A DNA stretch of 64,000 bases from Halobacillus litoralis (GTDB lineage: Bacteria > Bacillota > Bacilli > Bacillales > Halobacillaceae), in assembly GCF_020524025.1 (NCBI RefSeq), contig NZ_JAIVKN010000001.1:1116001-1180000 (forward strand), read 5' to 3'. The translations under genes were made by a program, and so were the position numbers. Positions 17,286-25,888 of the stretch are shown here, piece by piece (position 1 is the stretch's first letter; the number at the start of each line of letters is the position of its first letter). Under the pieces are notes generated by a model that saw nothing but the letters and a program-made list of their open reading frames with translations, was not told where the DNA came from and did not search any database.

Positions 17286-17309
17286 CTCCTCCTTAAACAA
17301 GCGTATAAT
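17280..17309 (+). promoter_or_regulatory. Sigma-A promoter of the MFS exporter
   Basis: TTGTCC (17280-17285), 18-base spacer, TATAAT (17304-17309), about 30 bp before the ATG. The -35 is weak and overlaps an operator half-site. Confidence 0.65.
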
Positions 17310-17338
17310 GATAGATTAGTTGAAAGGGGGAGAAGAGC

Positions 17339-18781
17339 ATGCCTTTAAAAAGTACAAATAAAGTTCTGATAGCTGCTATTTTACTTGCTGGCTCTTTTAT
17401 TACCATTTTAAATCAAACCTTAATGATTACAGCCATACCTCCAATTATGGATGAGATGAACGTTACTGCGAACTCTGCACAATGGCTGACGACAGTGTTC
17501 ATGCTTGTAAATGGAGTAATGATTCCAGTCAGTGCTTTTCTAATCGAACGTTTTACAACTAGACAGCTGTTTCTCGCAGCTATGGGTATTTTTTCCGTAG
17601 GTACGGTCATTGGAGGAATAGCCCCCAACTTTCCTTTCCTTCTTCTCGGGCGCGTCGTTCAATCTGCCGGAGCTGGTGTAATGCTGCCCTTAATGCAGAC
17701 AGTCTTTTTGATGATCTTCCCCGTAAATAAGCGTGGCGCTGCAATGGGTTATATTGGGCTTGTCATTTCTTTTGCACCAGCGATCGGTCCTGCTCTCTCT
17801 GGTTGGATAACTTCTGAATATACATGGCGCTATTTATTTTGGTTGATTCTACCTTTGACGATTATCATTATGACTGTTGCGTTTTATGTATTAAAGAACG
17901 TTACGGAGCTTACGTATCCAAAAGTCGATCCTGTTTCTATTATTTTGTCATCCATAGGTTTTGGAGGACTGCTTTATGGTTTCACGCTCGCAGGTAATCA
18001 AGGGTGGACAAGTGTCGATACTATCGCTGTATTAGGAATAGGGGCAGTTACCCTGACGATATTTATCTTACGCCAACTCACTATTAATCATCCAATGCTT
18101 GAGTTCCGAGTATTTAAATATCCGATTTTTTCTATTACAACCGTCATTGCAATGATAGCCTTTTTAGGACTTATCGGTTCAGAAACGCTAATCCCTCTTT
18201 ATATGCAGAACATGCGTGAGTTCAGCGCTTATGAATCAGGTCTGGCTCTTTTACCTGGAGCAGTTATTACTGCTTTCATGTCACCTGTTACAGGGAGAAT
18301 CTTTGATAAAATCGGAGCAAAACTGCTCGCTGCCGTAGGACTTTCCATCATCACGGGGGCATCACTTGCTTTTTCTTTTTTAGGGATTGAAACCACCTTT
18401 ACAACCATTACTGTTCTGTATGCTATTCGTATGTTCGGTTTGTCAATGGTAATGATGCCCGTTACAACCGCTGGACTTAATCAACTGCCTAAGAAGTTAA
18501 TTCCACACGGAGCTGCTATGAGTAATACGATGCGTATGGTGGCCGCTTCTGTGGGAACAGCGGTTCTTGTTACCATTATGACTACAACGACTGAAACAGC
18601 CCAAAACAATCCTGCTATAGATTCGCCAGGTATCTATGGTGTGAATATTGCTTTCTTTGTAGTAACTGCCTTATCTCTTGTCGGTCTTGTACTCGCGTTA
18701 TTTGTAAAACGTACGTACCCACCTGACGAAGAACCTGAAAGAGCGGAGAATGAACAGGACCGCCAAGCGAGTCACGGTTAA
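17339..18781 (+). CDS. MFS drug:H+ antiporter, DHA2 family (LmrB-like)
   Basis: 480 residues with about 14 hydrophobic segments, typical of the 14-TMS DHA2 family exporters (EmrB/QacA, LmrB). Family marks: QWLTTVFMLVNGVMIPVSAF in helix 2, the GRVVQSAGAGVMLPLMQT stretch (motif in helix 4) and the GPALSGWI motif C (about 150) that marks antiporters. It would expel hydrophobic drugs using the proton gradient. A GAAAGGGGGAG ribosome site precedes the ATG. Operator-like inverted repeats overlap the promoter, so expression is probably substrate-inducible. Confidence 0.9.
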   Translation: MPLKSTNKVLIAAILLAGSFITILNQTLMITAIPPIMDEMNVTANSAQWLTTVFMLVNGVMIPVSAFLIERFTTRQLFLAAMGIFSVGTVIGGIAPNFPFLLLGRVVQSAGAGVMLPLMQTVFLMIFPVNKRGAAMGYIGLVISFAPAIGPALSGWITSEYTWRYLFWLILPLTIIIMTVAFYVLKNVTELTYPKVDPVSIILSSIGFGGLLYGFTLAGNQGWTSVDTIAVLGIGAVTLTIFILRQLTINHPMLEFRVFKYPIFSITTVIAMIAFLGLIGSETLIPLYMQNMREFSAYESGLALLPGAVITAFMSPVTGRIFDKIGAKLLAAVGLSIITGASLAFSFLGIETTFTTITVLYAIRMFGLSMVMMPVTTAGLNQLPKKLIPHGAAMSNTMRMVAASVGTAVLVTIMTTTTETAQNNPAIDSPGIYGVNIAFFVVTALSLVGLVLALFVKRTYPPDEEPERAENEQDRQASHG

Positions 18782-18802
18782 TTGAAAAATTACTATTAGA
18801 TT

Positions 18803-18834
18803 AAAAAAAGCTTCCTAATAAGGAAGCTTTTTTT
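18803..18834. terminator. Bidirectional terminator
   Basis: AAAAAAAGCTTCCT / AGGAAGCTTTTTTT, 14-bp perfect stem with AATA loop, between the MFS gene and the convergent FAD oxidase. Confidence 0.93.
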
Positions 18835-18888
18835 AATCTTTTGGTTGAATTACATTAATAGAGCATACAGAAAAGTCTGCTTATCTAT

Positions 18889-20001
18889 TCATGTGAAAAT
18901 ATGGTCTGGTCGATAGTTACTTAAATTGATTTCTGTTTCCTGCTGAACAGCTAGTGCAGCTAGTTGTGATCCAACATATGGACCGCTCGTTAAACCTGAA
19001 GCGCCAAGTCCATTCGCGACTAAGACATTCGTAAACCCAGGCACACGGCCAATCACAGGAAGAGAGCCGGGGGTGAAAGGACGAAACCCTACTTTTGTTT
19101 CCAAATAAGATGCATTGGAAAGGCCCGGGGCTACACGCAGAGCTTTATCCAATAACTGATGAACAGAACCAATAGTCACACGAGAATCAAAAGAGGCGGA
19201 CTCCTCTTTCGTAGCCCCTACAACAATTCTCCCACTGCCGAATGTAAGCATGTAATGGTTGAACGGCGGCAGCATCACAGGCCAGTTGGCGGTATCATAA
19301 TCAGGCATCTGTAAATGAATGATCTGAGCTTTTTCAAAAGTGACATGAGAACGGACTCCAATGAGTTTAAACAACTCGTTGGTCCATGCCCCGTTTGTTA
19401 CAATTACCTGATCAGCAAAATGAGGATGACCGTTTACAGAAACTCCTTCTACTTTTTCCTGCTGATATAGTAAAGATGCATCTCCTGTGATTATTTCGGC
19501 CCCATGCCTTTGTGCAGCACGTAATAGTGAGGCTGCCACCGCCGCTCCATTTACACGAGCAGCCCCGCTGATATGAACGGCTCCATACTCTTCAGAAACT
19601 GGCGGAAACAGCTTTTTCGTATCCTCCGGGGAGAGTTTAGTGACATCGCCCATTTCAGGAGTTTCAACCTGTCTTTTTTGGGCTACTTCCATTTTACGGT
19701 CCAATTTTTCTTCAGTATCAAATATATTGATTGCACCAACCTGGTGATAGCCTGTTTCCGTTTCGCCCTCAGCTCGAAGTTCTTCTATTAAATGAGGATA
19801 ATATTTTGCGCCGGATACAGCCAGCTTGTACCAGGATTTATTGCTGCGATTTGTGAGCCATGGACAAACAATGCCCGCTGCATTTTTTGTTGCCTGGCCA
19901 GCCTCAAGACGATCGATTATCAGTACTTTTTCCCCTCTTTTTGCTAAATGAAAAGCGGTCGATGCTCCTAAAATTCCTGCTCCAATAATAATATGCTTCA
20001 T
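18889..20001 (-). CDS. FAD-dependent amino-acid oxidase/dehydrogenase (DAO family)
   Basis: 370-residue flavoprotein of the D-amino-acid oxidase superfamily (DadA, glycine oxidase and sarcosine oxidase relatives). The N-terminal dinucleotide fold MKHIIIGAGILGASTAFHLA has GxGxxG, followed by the acidic ribose-binding IIDR; the C-terminal FAD region GFRPFTPGSLPVIGRVPG and GLGASGLTSGPYVG is typical. It oxidises a D-amino acid or N-substituted glycine to the imine; the actual substrate is not determinable. A 12-bp inverted repeat lies just upstream. Probably monocistronic. Confidence 0.85.
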   Translation of the reverse strand: MKHIIIGAGILGASTAFHLAKRGEKVLIIDRLEAGQATKNAAGIVCPWLTNRSNKSWYKLAVSGAKYYPHLIEELRAEGETETGYHQVGAINIFDTEEKLDRKMEVAQKRQVETPEMGDVTKLSPEDTKKLFPPVSEEYGAVHISGAARVNGAAVAASLLRAAQRHGAEIITGDASLLYQQEKVEGVSVNGHPHFADQVIVTNGAWTNELFKLIGVRSHVTFEKAQIIHLQMPDYDTANWPVMLPPFNHYMLTFGSGRIVVGATKEESASFDSRVTIGSVHQLLDKALRVAPGLSNASYLETKVGFRPFTPGSLPVIGRVPGFTNVLVANGLGASGLTSGPYVGSQLAALAVQQETEINLSNYRPDHIFT

Positions 20002-20034
20002 ATATATGACACCTGCAATTACTTATATTTTTAC

Positions 20035-20076
20035 CACCCTATATTTTAACCAAATGTCTGTAAGAAATATAGGGTG
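20035..20076. repeat. 12-bp inverted repeat upstream of the FAD oxidase
   Basis: CACCCTATATTT (20035-20046) and AAATATAGGGTG (20065-20076) are perfect arms with an 18-bp gap, between the gntR stop and the oxidase start. No U-tract follows on either strand, so an operator or leader hairpin of the oxidase gene is likelier than a terminator. Confidence 0.6.
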
Positions 20077-20120
20077 CAGGGAAAAGGACAAAAGAAAAAC
20101 ATTTTCTCATACACTTCTTT

Positions 20121-20846
20121 TTACGTTCTGTAAATATCGCTAATAAATTTGTATCGATCCGCCCGATATGAAGATTTGACAACTTCAAAGGGTGTGCCGT
20201 CTGCTAATTGGCTGATTCTCTCCATATAAAGGACTGCCGAACTGGGGGGTATCCCCAGCATGTCCACCTGCTCTTCATCGGCGATGGTTGCTTCTATAAC
20301 TTGAGAGGCTTTATGGATCTTGTGGGGCTGCTGTTGCTCAATATAATGATACAACGAACCCTCCACAGCTGTTTTCGTTAACTCAGGGAAAAGTTCTAGC
20401 GGGATATATGTCCGTTCGTATGCCATAGGCTGTTCATCAGCTAAACGAATACGGTGGATGTCATAGACAAAAGCTCCAGCTTCTAAATTCAGTTTTTCCA
20501 TTACATCTTTAGGTGCATGGATGACGGAGAAATCAAGCAATTGACTACTTGCTGCCATCCCACGTCTGGACATATCTTCTGTGAAACTCGTCATTCCGCT
20601 CAGTTTCTGTTCAATCTTCTCTTCAGCAACAAACGTCCCCTTTCCTTTCTCACGATATAAACGGCCGTCCTGGACAAGGTTATTAACAGCCTGTCTAACT
20701 GTCATCCGGCTGACTTCATATTGTTCACTTAATTCCCGCTCAGATGGAATAGCCTCTCCCTCTGCATATAAACCTGTTTCAATCTTCTGCTTAATATCTT
20801 CTTCAATCTGATAGTAAATGGGCAGTGGTGAACGTTTATCGATCAT
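20121..20846 (-). CDS. GntR/HutC transcriptional regulator, NagR/YvoA-like
   Basis: 241 residues: an N-terminal winged HTH (PLPIYYQIEEDIKQKIETG, then PSERELSEQYEVSRMTVRQA, about 8-60) and a C-terminal UTRA effector domain. The closest known pattern is NagR (YvoA), which controls N-acetylglucosamine use and binds aminosugar phosphates. The frame extends upstream, but GGAGAGGGGAG lies before the ATG at 20846. No nagA or nagB is beside it. Two dre-like sites lie in its own upstream region, suggesting autoregulation and a remote regulon. Confidence 0.82.
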   Translation of the reverse strand: MIDKRSPLPIYYQIEEDIKQKIETGLYAEGEAIPSERELSEQYEVSRMTVRQAVNNLVQDGRLYREKGKGTFVAEEKIEQKLSGMTSFTEDMSRRGMAASSQLLDFSVIHAPKDVMEKLNLEAGAFVYDIHRIRLADEQPMAYERTYIPLELFPELTKTAVEGSLYHYIEQQQPHKIHKASQVIEATIADEEQVDMLGIPPSSAVLYMERISQLADGTPFEVVKSSYRADRYKFISDIYRT

Positions 20847-20912
20847 CTTTTCAGCTCCCCTCTCCTTTCCACCTATAATCATACTGATTATAAGTTTTAA
20901 CAATTTCGTTCA

Positions 20913-20930
20913 TTTGTCTATCTATACCAT
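20913..20930. promoter_or_regulatory. Second NagR-like site in the gntR promoter region
   Basis: TTTGTCTATCTATACCAT is an imperfect dyad containing GTCTAT and TATACCA, the half-site motifs of NagR/DasR-type operators. It lies 67-84 bp before the gntR ATG. Confidence 0.45.
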
Positions 20931-20980
20931 ACTAATCCTATTGATACCAGACTTCTATTTAAGTTATCACCACATCATAT

Positions 20981-20996
20981 AGTTGTCTATACAGAT
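20981..20996. promoter_or_regulatory. dre-like operator upstream of gntR
   Basis: AGTTGTCTATACAGAT, read on the minus strand ATCTGTATAGACAACT, closely resembles the NagR site recalled for B. subtilis (ATTGGTATAGACAACT). It lies between the P450 terminator and the gntR start, so it most likely serves gntR. Confidence 0.6.
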
Positions 20997-20997
20997 A

Positions 20998-21030
20998 AAA
21001 ACAAAGCCCCCTGTATGGGCGCTTTGTTTT
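20998..21030 (-). terminator. Terminator of the cytochrome P450 gene
   Basis: AAAACAAAGC (20998-21007) pairs with GCTTTGTTTT (21021-21030), with an inner CCC/GGG pair, right after the P450 stop. Confidence 0.85.
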
Positions 21031-22344
21031 TTACAATTTCCTTTTAGCTAATACCCACAGACCTTCTTTGGGACGCAGAGTAATTAATGGATCTGGTGTG
21101 ACAGATAGTTTTGAAGATAGAGGTGAGAATTGAATCGATTTAATCATTGTAGAAAGAATAACAAGCATCTCCACTATGGCAAAATGCTGACCAATACAAA
21201 TGCGGGACCCTGCTCCAAAAGGCAGATACACAAACTCAGGTACTCCAACCGGCTTACCATTTTCAAATCGATCAGGAATAAAGTCATCTGTATAGTCGAA
21301 ATACCTTCTGTTCCTATGCATAGCATAAGGGCTGATCATAAGAGTTGATCCTTTCTTGACATAGGTCGAACCAATATTTACATCCTCCTGAGCTTGTCTC
21401 CCAAAAAGCCAGGCTGGAGGATAAAGTCTCATACTTTCAAGAATGACTTTTTTTGTATAAGTTAACGCTGTCGCTTCCTGGTAGGTTGGAAGGTCCCCCG
21501 ACAAGACATCTTCCACTTCTTCTACTACTTTTTCATAAACGTCCAAATGGTTCATTAATAGATAAAGGGTCCAGGTTAAAGTGACAGCTGTCGTTTCATG
21601 ACCAGCTAAGAATATAGTCATGACTTCATCACGAAGTTGTTGGATAGACATTGAACCTTCCCCTTTCGCCCGGGGATTTTTAAGTAAACTTAACAAGCTG
21701 TCATTTCCCTCTGAATGCTGTTCGATAATATGGTCCACCATTTGATTTAAGTCACCGACAGCTTTATTAAAAAGTCTGTTGTTCCCAATATTTAATCCTT
21801 TTGGGGACTTCCATATTGTACGTATGCGTTGAACAGCCACCTCCATGGCTGTTTCTAATGGCTTACCAACCAAAGCATCCCCATTTTCTACCATGGTTCC
21901 AAACATTGTTTTCACTATCACCTGCAATGTCAACTCCATAAAATCCTTGGAAATAGGACGCGCTTTATTATCTGTCCAGTCATCGATTTTCCCCTTGGTA
22001 CAATGCGCCATATCTTCAACATATGTTTGAATATGCTTAGGGGTAAATAATGGCTGAATATGAGACCTCTGCTTCTTATGAAACTGTCCTTCACTTAAGA
22101 GGAGACCCTGTCCTAATATTGGCTCTAATTCCTTAAATGGTTTTGATTTATAGAAATAGTCAGCCTTTCGAATGAGGGTTTCTTCTATTAAGGCTGGATG
22201 CATCAACAGGTATACAGGTCTATGAGCAAAACGAAAGCGTAATACGGGTTGCTGTTTCTCTTCCATTACCTTTAAGAAAGCGATGGGATCTTTCTTAAAG
22301 GCTGGAAGCTGTCCGAGCGGCGATCGACTTTTTACTTTTGTCAT
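21031..22344 (-). CDS. Cytochrome P450 monooxygenase
   Basis: 437-residue soluble P450 with all hallmarks: I-helix oxygen-activation motif AGHETTAVTLTW (about 250), K-helix ESMR in LESMRLYPP, and the heme loop FGAGSRICIGQHFA with the axial Cys. There is no fused reductase and no ferredoxin gene nearby, so electron partners must be encoded elsewhere. Substrate unknown; bacilli use such enzymes on fatty acids, terpenoids and other hydrophobic compounds. It is monocistronic with its own terminator. Confidence 0.93.
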   Translation of the reverse strand: MTKVKSRSPLGQLPAFKKDPIAFLKVMEEKQQPVLRFRFAHRPVYLLMHPALIEETLIRKADYFYKSKPFKELEPILGQGLLLSEGQFHKKQRSHIQPLFTPKHIQTYVEDMAHCTKGKIDDWTDNKARPISKDFMELTLQVIVKTMFGTMVENGDALVGKPLETAMEVAVQRIRTIWKSPKGLNIGNNRLFNKAVGDLNQMVDHIIEQHSEGNDSLLSLLKNPRAKGEGSMSIQQLRDEVMTIFLAGHETTAVTLTWTLYLLMNHLDVYEKVVEEVEDVLSGDLPTYQEATALTYTKKVILESMRLYPPAWLFGRQAQEDVNIGSTYVKKGSTLMISPYAMHRNRRYFDYTDDFIPDRFENGKPVGVPEFVYLPFGAGSRICIGQHFAIVEMLVILSTMIKSIQFSPLSSKLSVTPDPLITLRPKEGLWVLAKRKL

Positions 22345-22446
22345 AATAAAACCCCCTCGTACATTTCTCTTAAAGCGTACGGGGGGACTGGTTTATTTAT
22401 TCGTCTTCTTAAGTGAATGAAGCAAAATGGTGAATACCTTTATTGT

Positions 22447-22932
22447 TTAAAAAAGGGCTTTAATCCCCTGCGCCCTTTTCTGGGCTGAAATGGTTCCCTG
22501 ATGAAGACCTTCGTGCCAAAGACTAAAATTAACCACTTCATCCAGTGTTCTAAAGACAACTCCACCTCCCAAATCAAAAGGCTTTTCCCCTTCTTCATCT
22601 AAACGACCTTGAAATTGATGAATCATTCGTTCCGTCTGCTCTTCAAGGTATCCTCTCAATTCTATTAACGAAGGAACGTTCTCCGGCCACTCTTCCGGGG
22701 ATGTGCCTCCGTTGAATAAAGAAAGATAGGTTTTGGGGAGCTCAGGATCTTCACCTAAGAATCGCTGCAATAAATTCTCCTGGGAAACATAAATATGACC
22801 AAGGTTCCAGCGGATATTATTTAAAAAACCCTGGGGCGTTTGACCAGCCGCTTCTTCCGTAGTCGCATCTAAAGCCGCTAATGTCCGTCTTCTCACGAAT
22901 CGCATGTGTTGAAATAAACTTTCTTCTTTCAT
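22447..22932 (-). CDS. DinB-like domain protein
   Basis: 161 residues of the DinB_2/YfiT superfamily: NIRWNLGHIYVSQENLLQRFL (about 38-58) and VVNFSLWHEGLHQGTISAQKR (about 130-150) provide the histidines of the metal site in a four-helix bundle. The precise role (possible bacillithiol-dependent transferase) is unassigned. It lies upstream of the P450 in the same direction, about 100 bp away; a functional link is not evident. Confidence 0.8.
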   Translation of the reverse strand: MKEESLFQHMRFVRRRTLAALDATTEEAAGQTPQGFLNNIRWNLGHIYVSQENLLQRFLGEDPELPKTYLSLFNGGTSPEEWPENVPSLIELRGYLEEQTERMIHQFQGRLDEEGEKPFDLGGGVVFRTLDEVVNFSLWHEGLHQGTISAQKRAQGIKALF

Positions 22933-23040
22933 ATCGTTTCCTCTCCCTATTAAAATATTGTAGTTTCATTCAGTTTAACATGAACGAAACGTTTGAAGTG
23001 TGTTAGTCTATACGTGGAAATCATTAAGGGGGAGATGACG

Positions 23041-23226
23041 GTGAACGAACAGTTAAAAACGGGCACTGCCCTAATTGCCAGTTTCTTATTATTAGTGGTT
23101 GGAGCCTTTCGGATCTTTACAGATCAACTTGAAGACATGTCGTTAATAGTCGCCTACATATTTGCTTTTTCGGGCCTTATCGGAGTCATTACAAACGGAT
23201 GGAAATGGAAAACTAATAAATACTAA
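23041..23226 (+). CDS. Small two-segment membrane protein
   Basis: 61 residues with two hydrophobic helices, ALIASFLLLVVGAFRIF and SLIVAYIFAFSGLIGVI, and a basic C-terminus (WKWKTNKY). AAGGGGGAG is spaced seven bases from a GTG at 23041; an ATG two codons earlier is too close to that site, and a longer frame has none. No family recognised. It stands alone between a DinB-like gene and the MurE paralogue. Confidence 0.6.
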   Translation: MNEQLKTGTALIASFLLLVVGAFRIFTDQLEDMSLIVAYIFAFSGLIGVITNGWKWKTNKY

Positions 23227-23505
23227 TTTCTCTTTGGACTGCAGACATTCCTTTTTTCAATCTGTTTGTTTCATAAGGTTAATCCTTCCGAACTTTAACA
23301 GAACCCCTTATTTGTGATGGTAAAGAGTTAATTCTTTTCTAAAGCAAGTAGTTTTCTTTTCCAAGTGGCGAAACGATTATACATCATTGGTTTAATTGTT
23401 GAATTCATAGAAGTTGTTCATGCTATATTCTGAGGTTAACATCTAAAGTAAGAAATCTCCCTTAGAAGAGCAGTCAAAAAGAAGTTCATAGTCCCTCCTC
23501 CATAG
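23227..23505. other. Gene-free region
   Basis: No ORF with a ribosome site and no clear structure apart from the hairpin at 23506-23540 that closes the MurE-like gene. Confidence 0.4.
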
Positions 23506-23540
23506 AAAGTCAGACGACTCAAGCTGAGCCGTCTGACTTT
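23506..23540 (-). terminator. Terminator-like hairpin after the MurE paralogue
   Basis: AAAGTCAGACG-A-CTCA pairs with TGAG-C-CGTCTGACTTT (one mismatch, 3-base loop). The U-run on the minus strand is short, so efficiency is uncertain. Confidence 0.6.
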
Positions 23541-23545
23541 GGACT

Positions 23546-25021
23546 TTATAATAAGCTTTCCCTTGTCTCAAAGCTTTTCCTCTCAGACTGAATGCGCTCA
23601 ACTGTATCCTCGTCGGATACAGCAGAAAGTTGAAACCGCTGCTGGTAAGATTCATGACCTTTACCCGTAATTATGACCCAATCGCCCCGCCGACTCTCTG
23701 CAATGGCTTCCTGAATAGCGAGGGTACGGTCAGGAATGATACGGCCTTTACCATTCCCATAGTTTGTCTGAAGAGACTTCAAGGTTTCTACCATATCTTC
23801 ATAACTTATAGAATTCAAGTCATCAAGCGTTAGAATATAAACATCACTCATGGCTGCAGAGGTATCCAGGATAGCTTTCCTCTTACTCTCATCCCTATTT
23901 CCTCTGAACCCGAATACATGAGTGATTGATTTAGCTCCCTGATTTTTAGCTGCCTGAAGAACATATTCGATACTGTCGGCTGTGTGAGCATAATCTATAA
24001 CCGCTGTGACTCCGCTTTCTAAAGCATAGGTCTCAAATCGCCCTCGAACCCCTGGAAATGAATCCAGGCTGACTTGAATTTGATCCGGCGTACAACCGAG
24101 CAGATTGGCGGTCATATAAGCTTGGATCGTATTATACATATTGTGGATGCCGTAGATGGGGGTAAATACCGTCTTCTCTTCAAATGAGGATTTAATAACA
24201 GCAGACGTATTATCAATCGTATTTATTACAAAATCACACGCTTCTTCTCTGCCCAGGTTGTAGTGAGTAATCTCCTCTGTTTCCAGTAGTTCGTGAAGCT
24301 TGTATCCCCAATCGTCATCGGTATTGATAACAGCCCGGCCACCTTCTTTCATCATGGAAAATAGACGTGCCTTCGCATTGAAGTATTCTTCCATACTGGA
24401 ATGGTAGTCTAAATGATCTTGAAAAAGGTTGGTAAAGACGGTGACATCAAACAATATGCCTTCTAATCTGTATTGTTCTAATCCGTGGGAAGACACCTCC
24501 ATAACCACAACTTCGTCTTCGCTTTCATAAAGAAGCTTTTGCAAAGTGAGTGCGCCGGGTGTTGTCTGTATACCTGGTACAGCTTCCCCATTAACAATAT
24601 AGTCAATCGTGCCAAACAAGCTGCATGAATAACCATTTTCTTCAAGCACATGTTTAATCATGTGGGTCGTAGTAGTTTTTCCATTTGTCCCAGTGACCCC
24701 TATAACAAGCTTGTTTCTTGAAGGATTATCGTAATACGCGCTGGCCAGCCGACCTAATGTTCTTCTTGAATTGTCCGTCCGAATATACGGAACTGGAAGA
24801 TGTATTGATTCCATCTCACCGACGACCAGGACGGCTCCTTTGTTTATGGCTTCTTCTATAAAATGATGTCCATCCACCTGGTATCCAGGAACAGCGACGA
24901 AAACATCACCTTCTTTAACTTCGCTGGAGTTATCGGTGATACCTTTCACTTGCAGCTCTTTATATTGTTCTGATAGTTGTTCGCTGATCGGAATGTCATC
25001 TAAAAGTTGATGTAGCTTCAA
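23546..25021 (-). CDS. MurE-like UDP-MurNAc-L-Ala-D-Glu amino-acid ligase (paralogue)
   Basis: 491 residues with the three-domain Mur ligase layout: N-terminal UDP-binding domain, central ATPase with GVTGTNGKTTTTH (109-120), VMEVSSHGL (174-182), the carbamylated-Lys region YFNAKARLF (Lys217), and a C-terminal domain with GRFE, GFRGNRDESKR and TGKGHE. MurE adds the third residue (meso-Dap, Lys or Orn) of the peptidoglycan stem peptide. The selectivity motif DNPR/DNPA is not present; the equivalent stretch reads TLDDLNS (398-404). It is outside any division/wall cluster, so it is probably a second MurE. Substrate is open. Confidence 0.85.
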   Translation of the reverse strand: MKLHQLLDDIPISEQLSEQYKELQVKGITDNSSEVKEGDVFVAVPGYQVDGHHFIEEAINKGAVLVVGEMESIHLPVPYIRTDNSRRTLGRLASAYYDNPSRNKLVIGVTGTNGKTTTTHMIKHVLEENGYSCSLFGTIDYIVNGEAVPGIQTTPGALTLQKLLYESEDEVVVMEVSSHGLEQYRLEGILFDVTVFTNLFQDHLDYHSSMEEYFNAKARLFSMMKEGGRAVINTDDDWGYKLHELLETEEITHYNLGREEACDFVINTIDNTSAVIKSSFEEKTVFTPIYGIHNMYNTIQAYMTANLLGCTPDQIQVSLDSFPGVRGRFETYALESGVTAVIDYAHTADSIEYVLQAAKNQGAKSITHVFGFRGNRDESKRKAILDTSAAMSDVYILTLDDLNSISYEDMVETLKSLQTNYGNGKGRIIPDRTLAIQEAIAESRRGDWVIITGKGHESYQQRFQLSAVSDEDTVERIQSERKSFETRESLL

Positions 25022-25380
25022 AATCTGTATACTCCTTTATATTAGATTGATACCACGTGCCCAATTTTAACGGTTTTTTAATCGGAAAGATGCCTTTTGT
25101 CTCTATGTAAATAAAATTTAATATCTCACCCTATTTCTTGGAAATAAAATTCCACGTGTATCTATTATACGTAATGGTCATGTAAAACCTTTTAGCGCTG
25201 TCTGCATCTTTTCATTATTTTATAGAATCGAATTCCTCAATCAGTCCGTTTTTCTGCTGCCCGTATTGAACCAATAGAAAAGGGCTCAAATTTTTCTCAT
25301 AGAGATTTAGAATATCTCATATCCATAAATTCCATAATAAAAGGATAGTATGAATTTCATTAAAACGAAGGATGATTCGA
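25022..25380. other. Intergenic region between divergent genes
   Basis: A/T-rich region expected to hold the promoters of the MurE paralogue and the ASCH gene. No consensus promoter or strong repeat could be picked out. Confidence 0.35.
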
Positions 25381-25830
25381 ATGAATGAAAAAGCTGAAAT
25401 ATACTGGAATACTTATTGGAAAGGAAAAGTTCAACCATCAACAGTTTCTGCCTGGGCGTTTGGTGATGATCCTGACAAACTGGCCCGGCTTGCCATTGAT
25501 GGAGTTAAAACAGCTACTTGTTCAGCAAAGAAAGCATACGAAATAGAAAATGAACTTCTACCTAAAGAGGGGGAGTACAGCATTATCTTAAATAAGAAAG
25601 AGGATCCTGTTGCAATTATAAAAACATCAGCAGTTGATATTACCCCATTCAATCAAGTAACCGAAGAATTTGCAAGAGAGGAAGGAGAAGGAGATCGTTC
25701 TTACCAATATTGGCGGGAGACCCATATAGAATTCTTTAATAATGAAGCAGAAGAACTTGGTTATACGTTCAGCGAAAGTATGCCTCTAGTCTGTGAGCGA
25801 TTTCAGCTGATCGATGTAAACCAAGATTAA
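25381..25830 (+). CDS. ASCH domain protein
   Basis: 149 residues with an ASCH (PUA-like) RNA-binding fold: WAFGDDPDKLARLAIDGVKTATCSAKKAYE (about 23-53) is the characteristic G-x-K-x-x-T region, and the C-terminal part has FSESMPLVCERFQLI. ASCH proteins are thought to bind RNA or modified nucleosides; one subgroup hydrolyses N4-acetylcytidine. The ATG at 25381 is favoured over one at 25372 because AAGGATGA is too close to the latter. Monocistronic. Confidence 0.85.
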   Translation: MNEKAEIYWNTYWKGKVQPSTVSAWAFGDDPDKLARLAIDGVKTATCSAKKAYEIENELLPKEGEYSIILNKKEDPVAIIKTSAVDITPFNQVTEEFAREEGEGDRSYQYWRETHIEFFNNEAEELGYTFSESMPLVCERFQLIDVNQD

Positions 25831-25859
25831 TCACCCTGCCTGTTACTGAAAATGTCATG

Positions 25860-25888
25860 AAAGAGTTGGAAGTACACAGTACTCTTTT
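25860..25888 (+). terminator. Terminator of the ASCH gene
   Basis: AAAGAGT (25860-25866) pairs with ACTCTTT (25881-25887), followed by TCTTTT. A second imperfect pairing lies in the loop. Confidence 0.6.
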
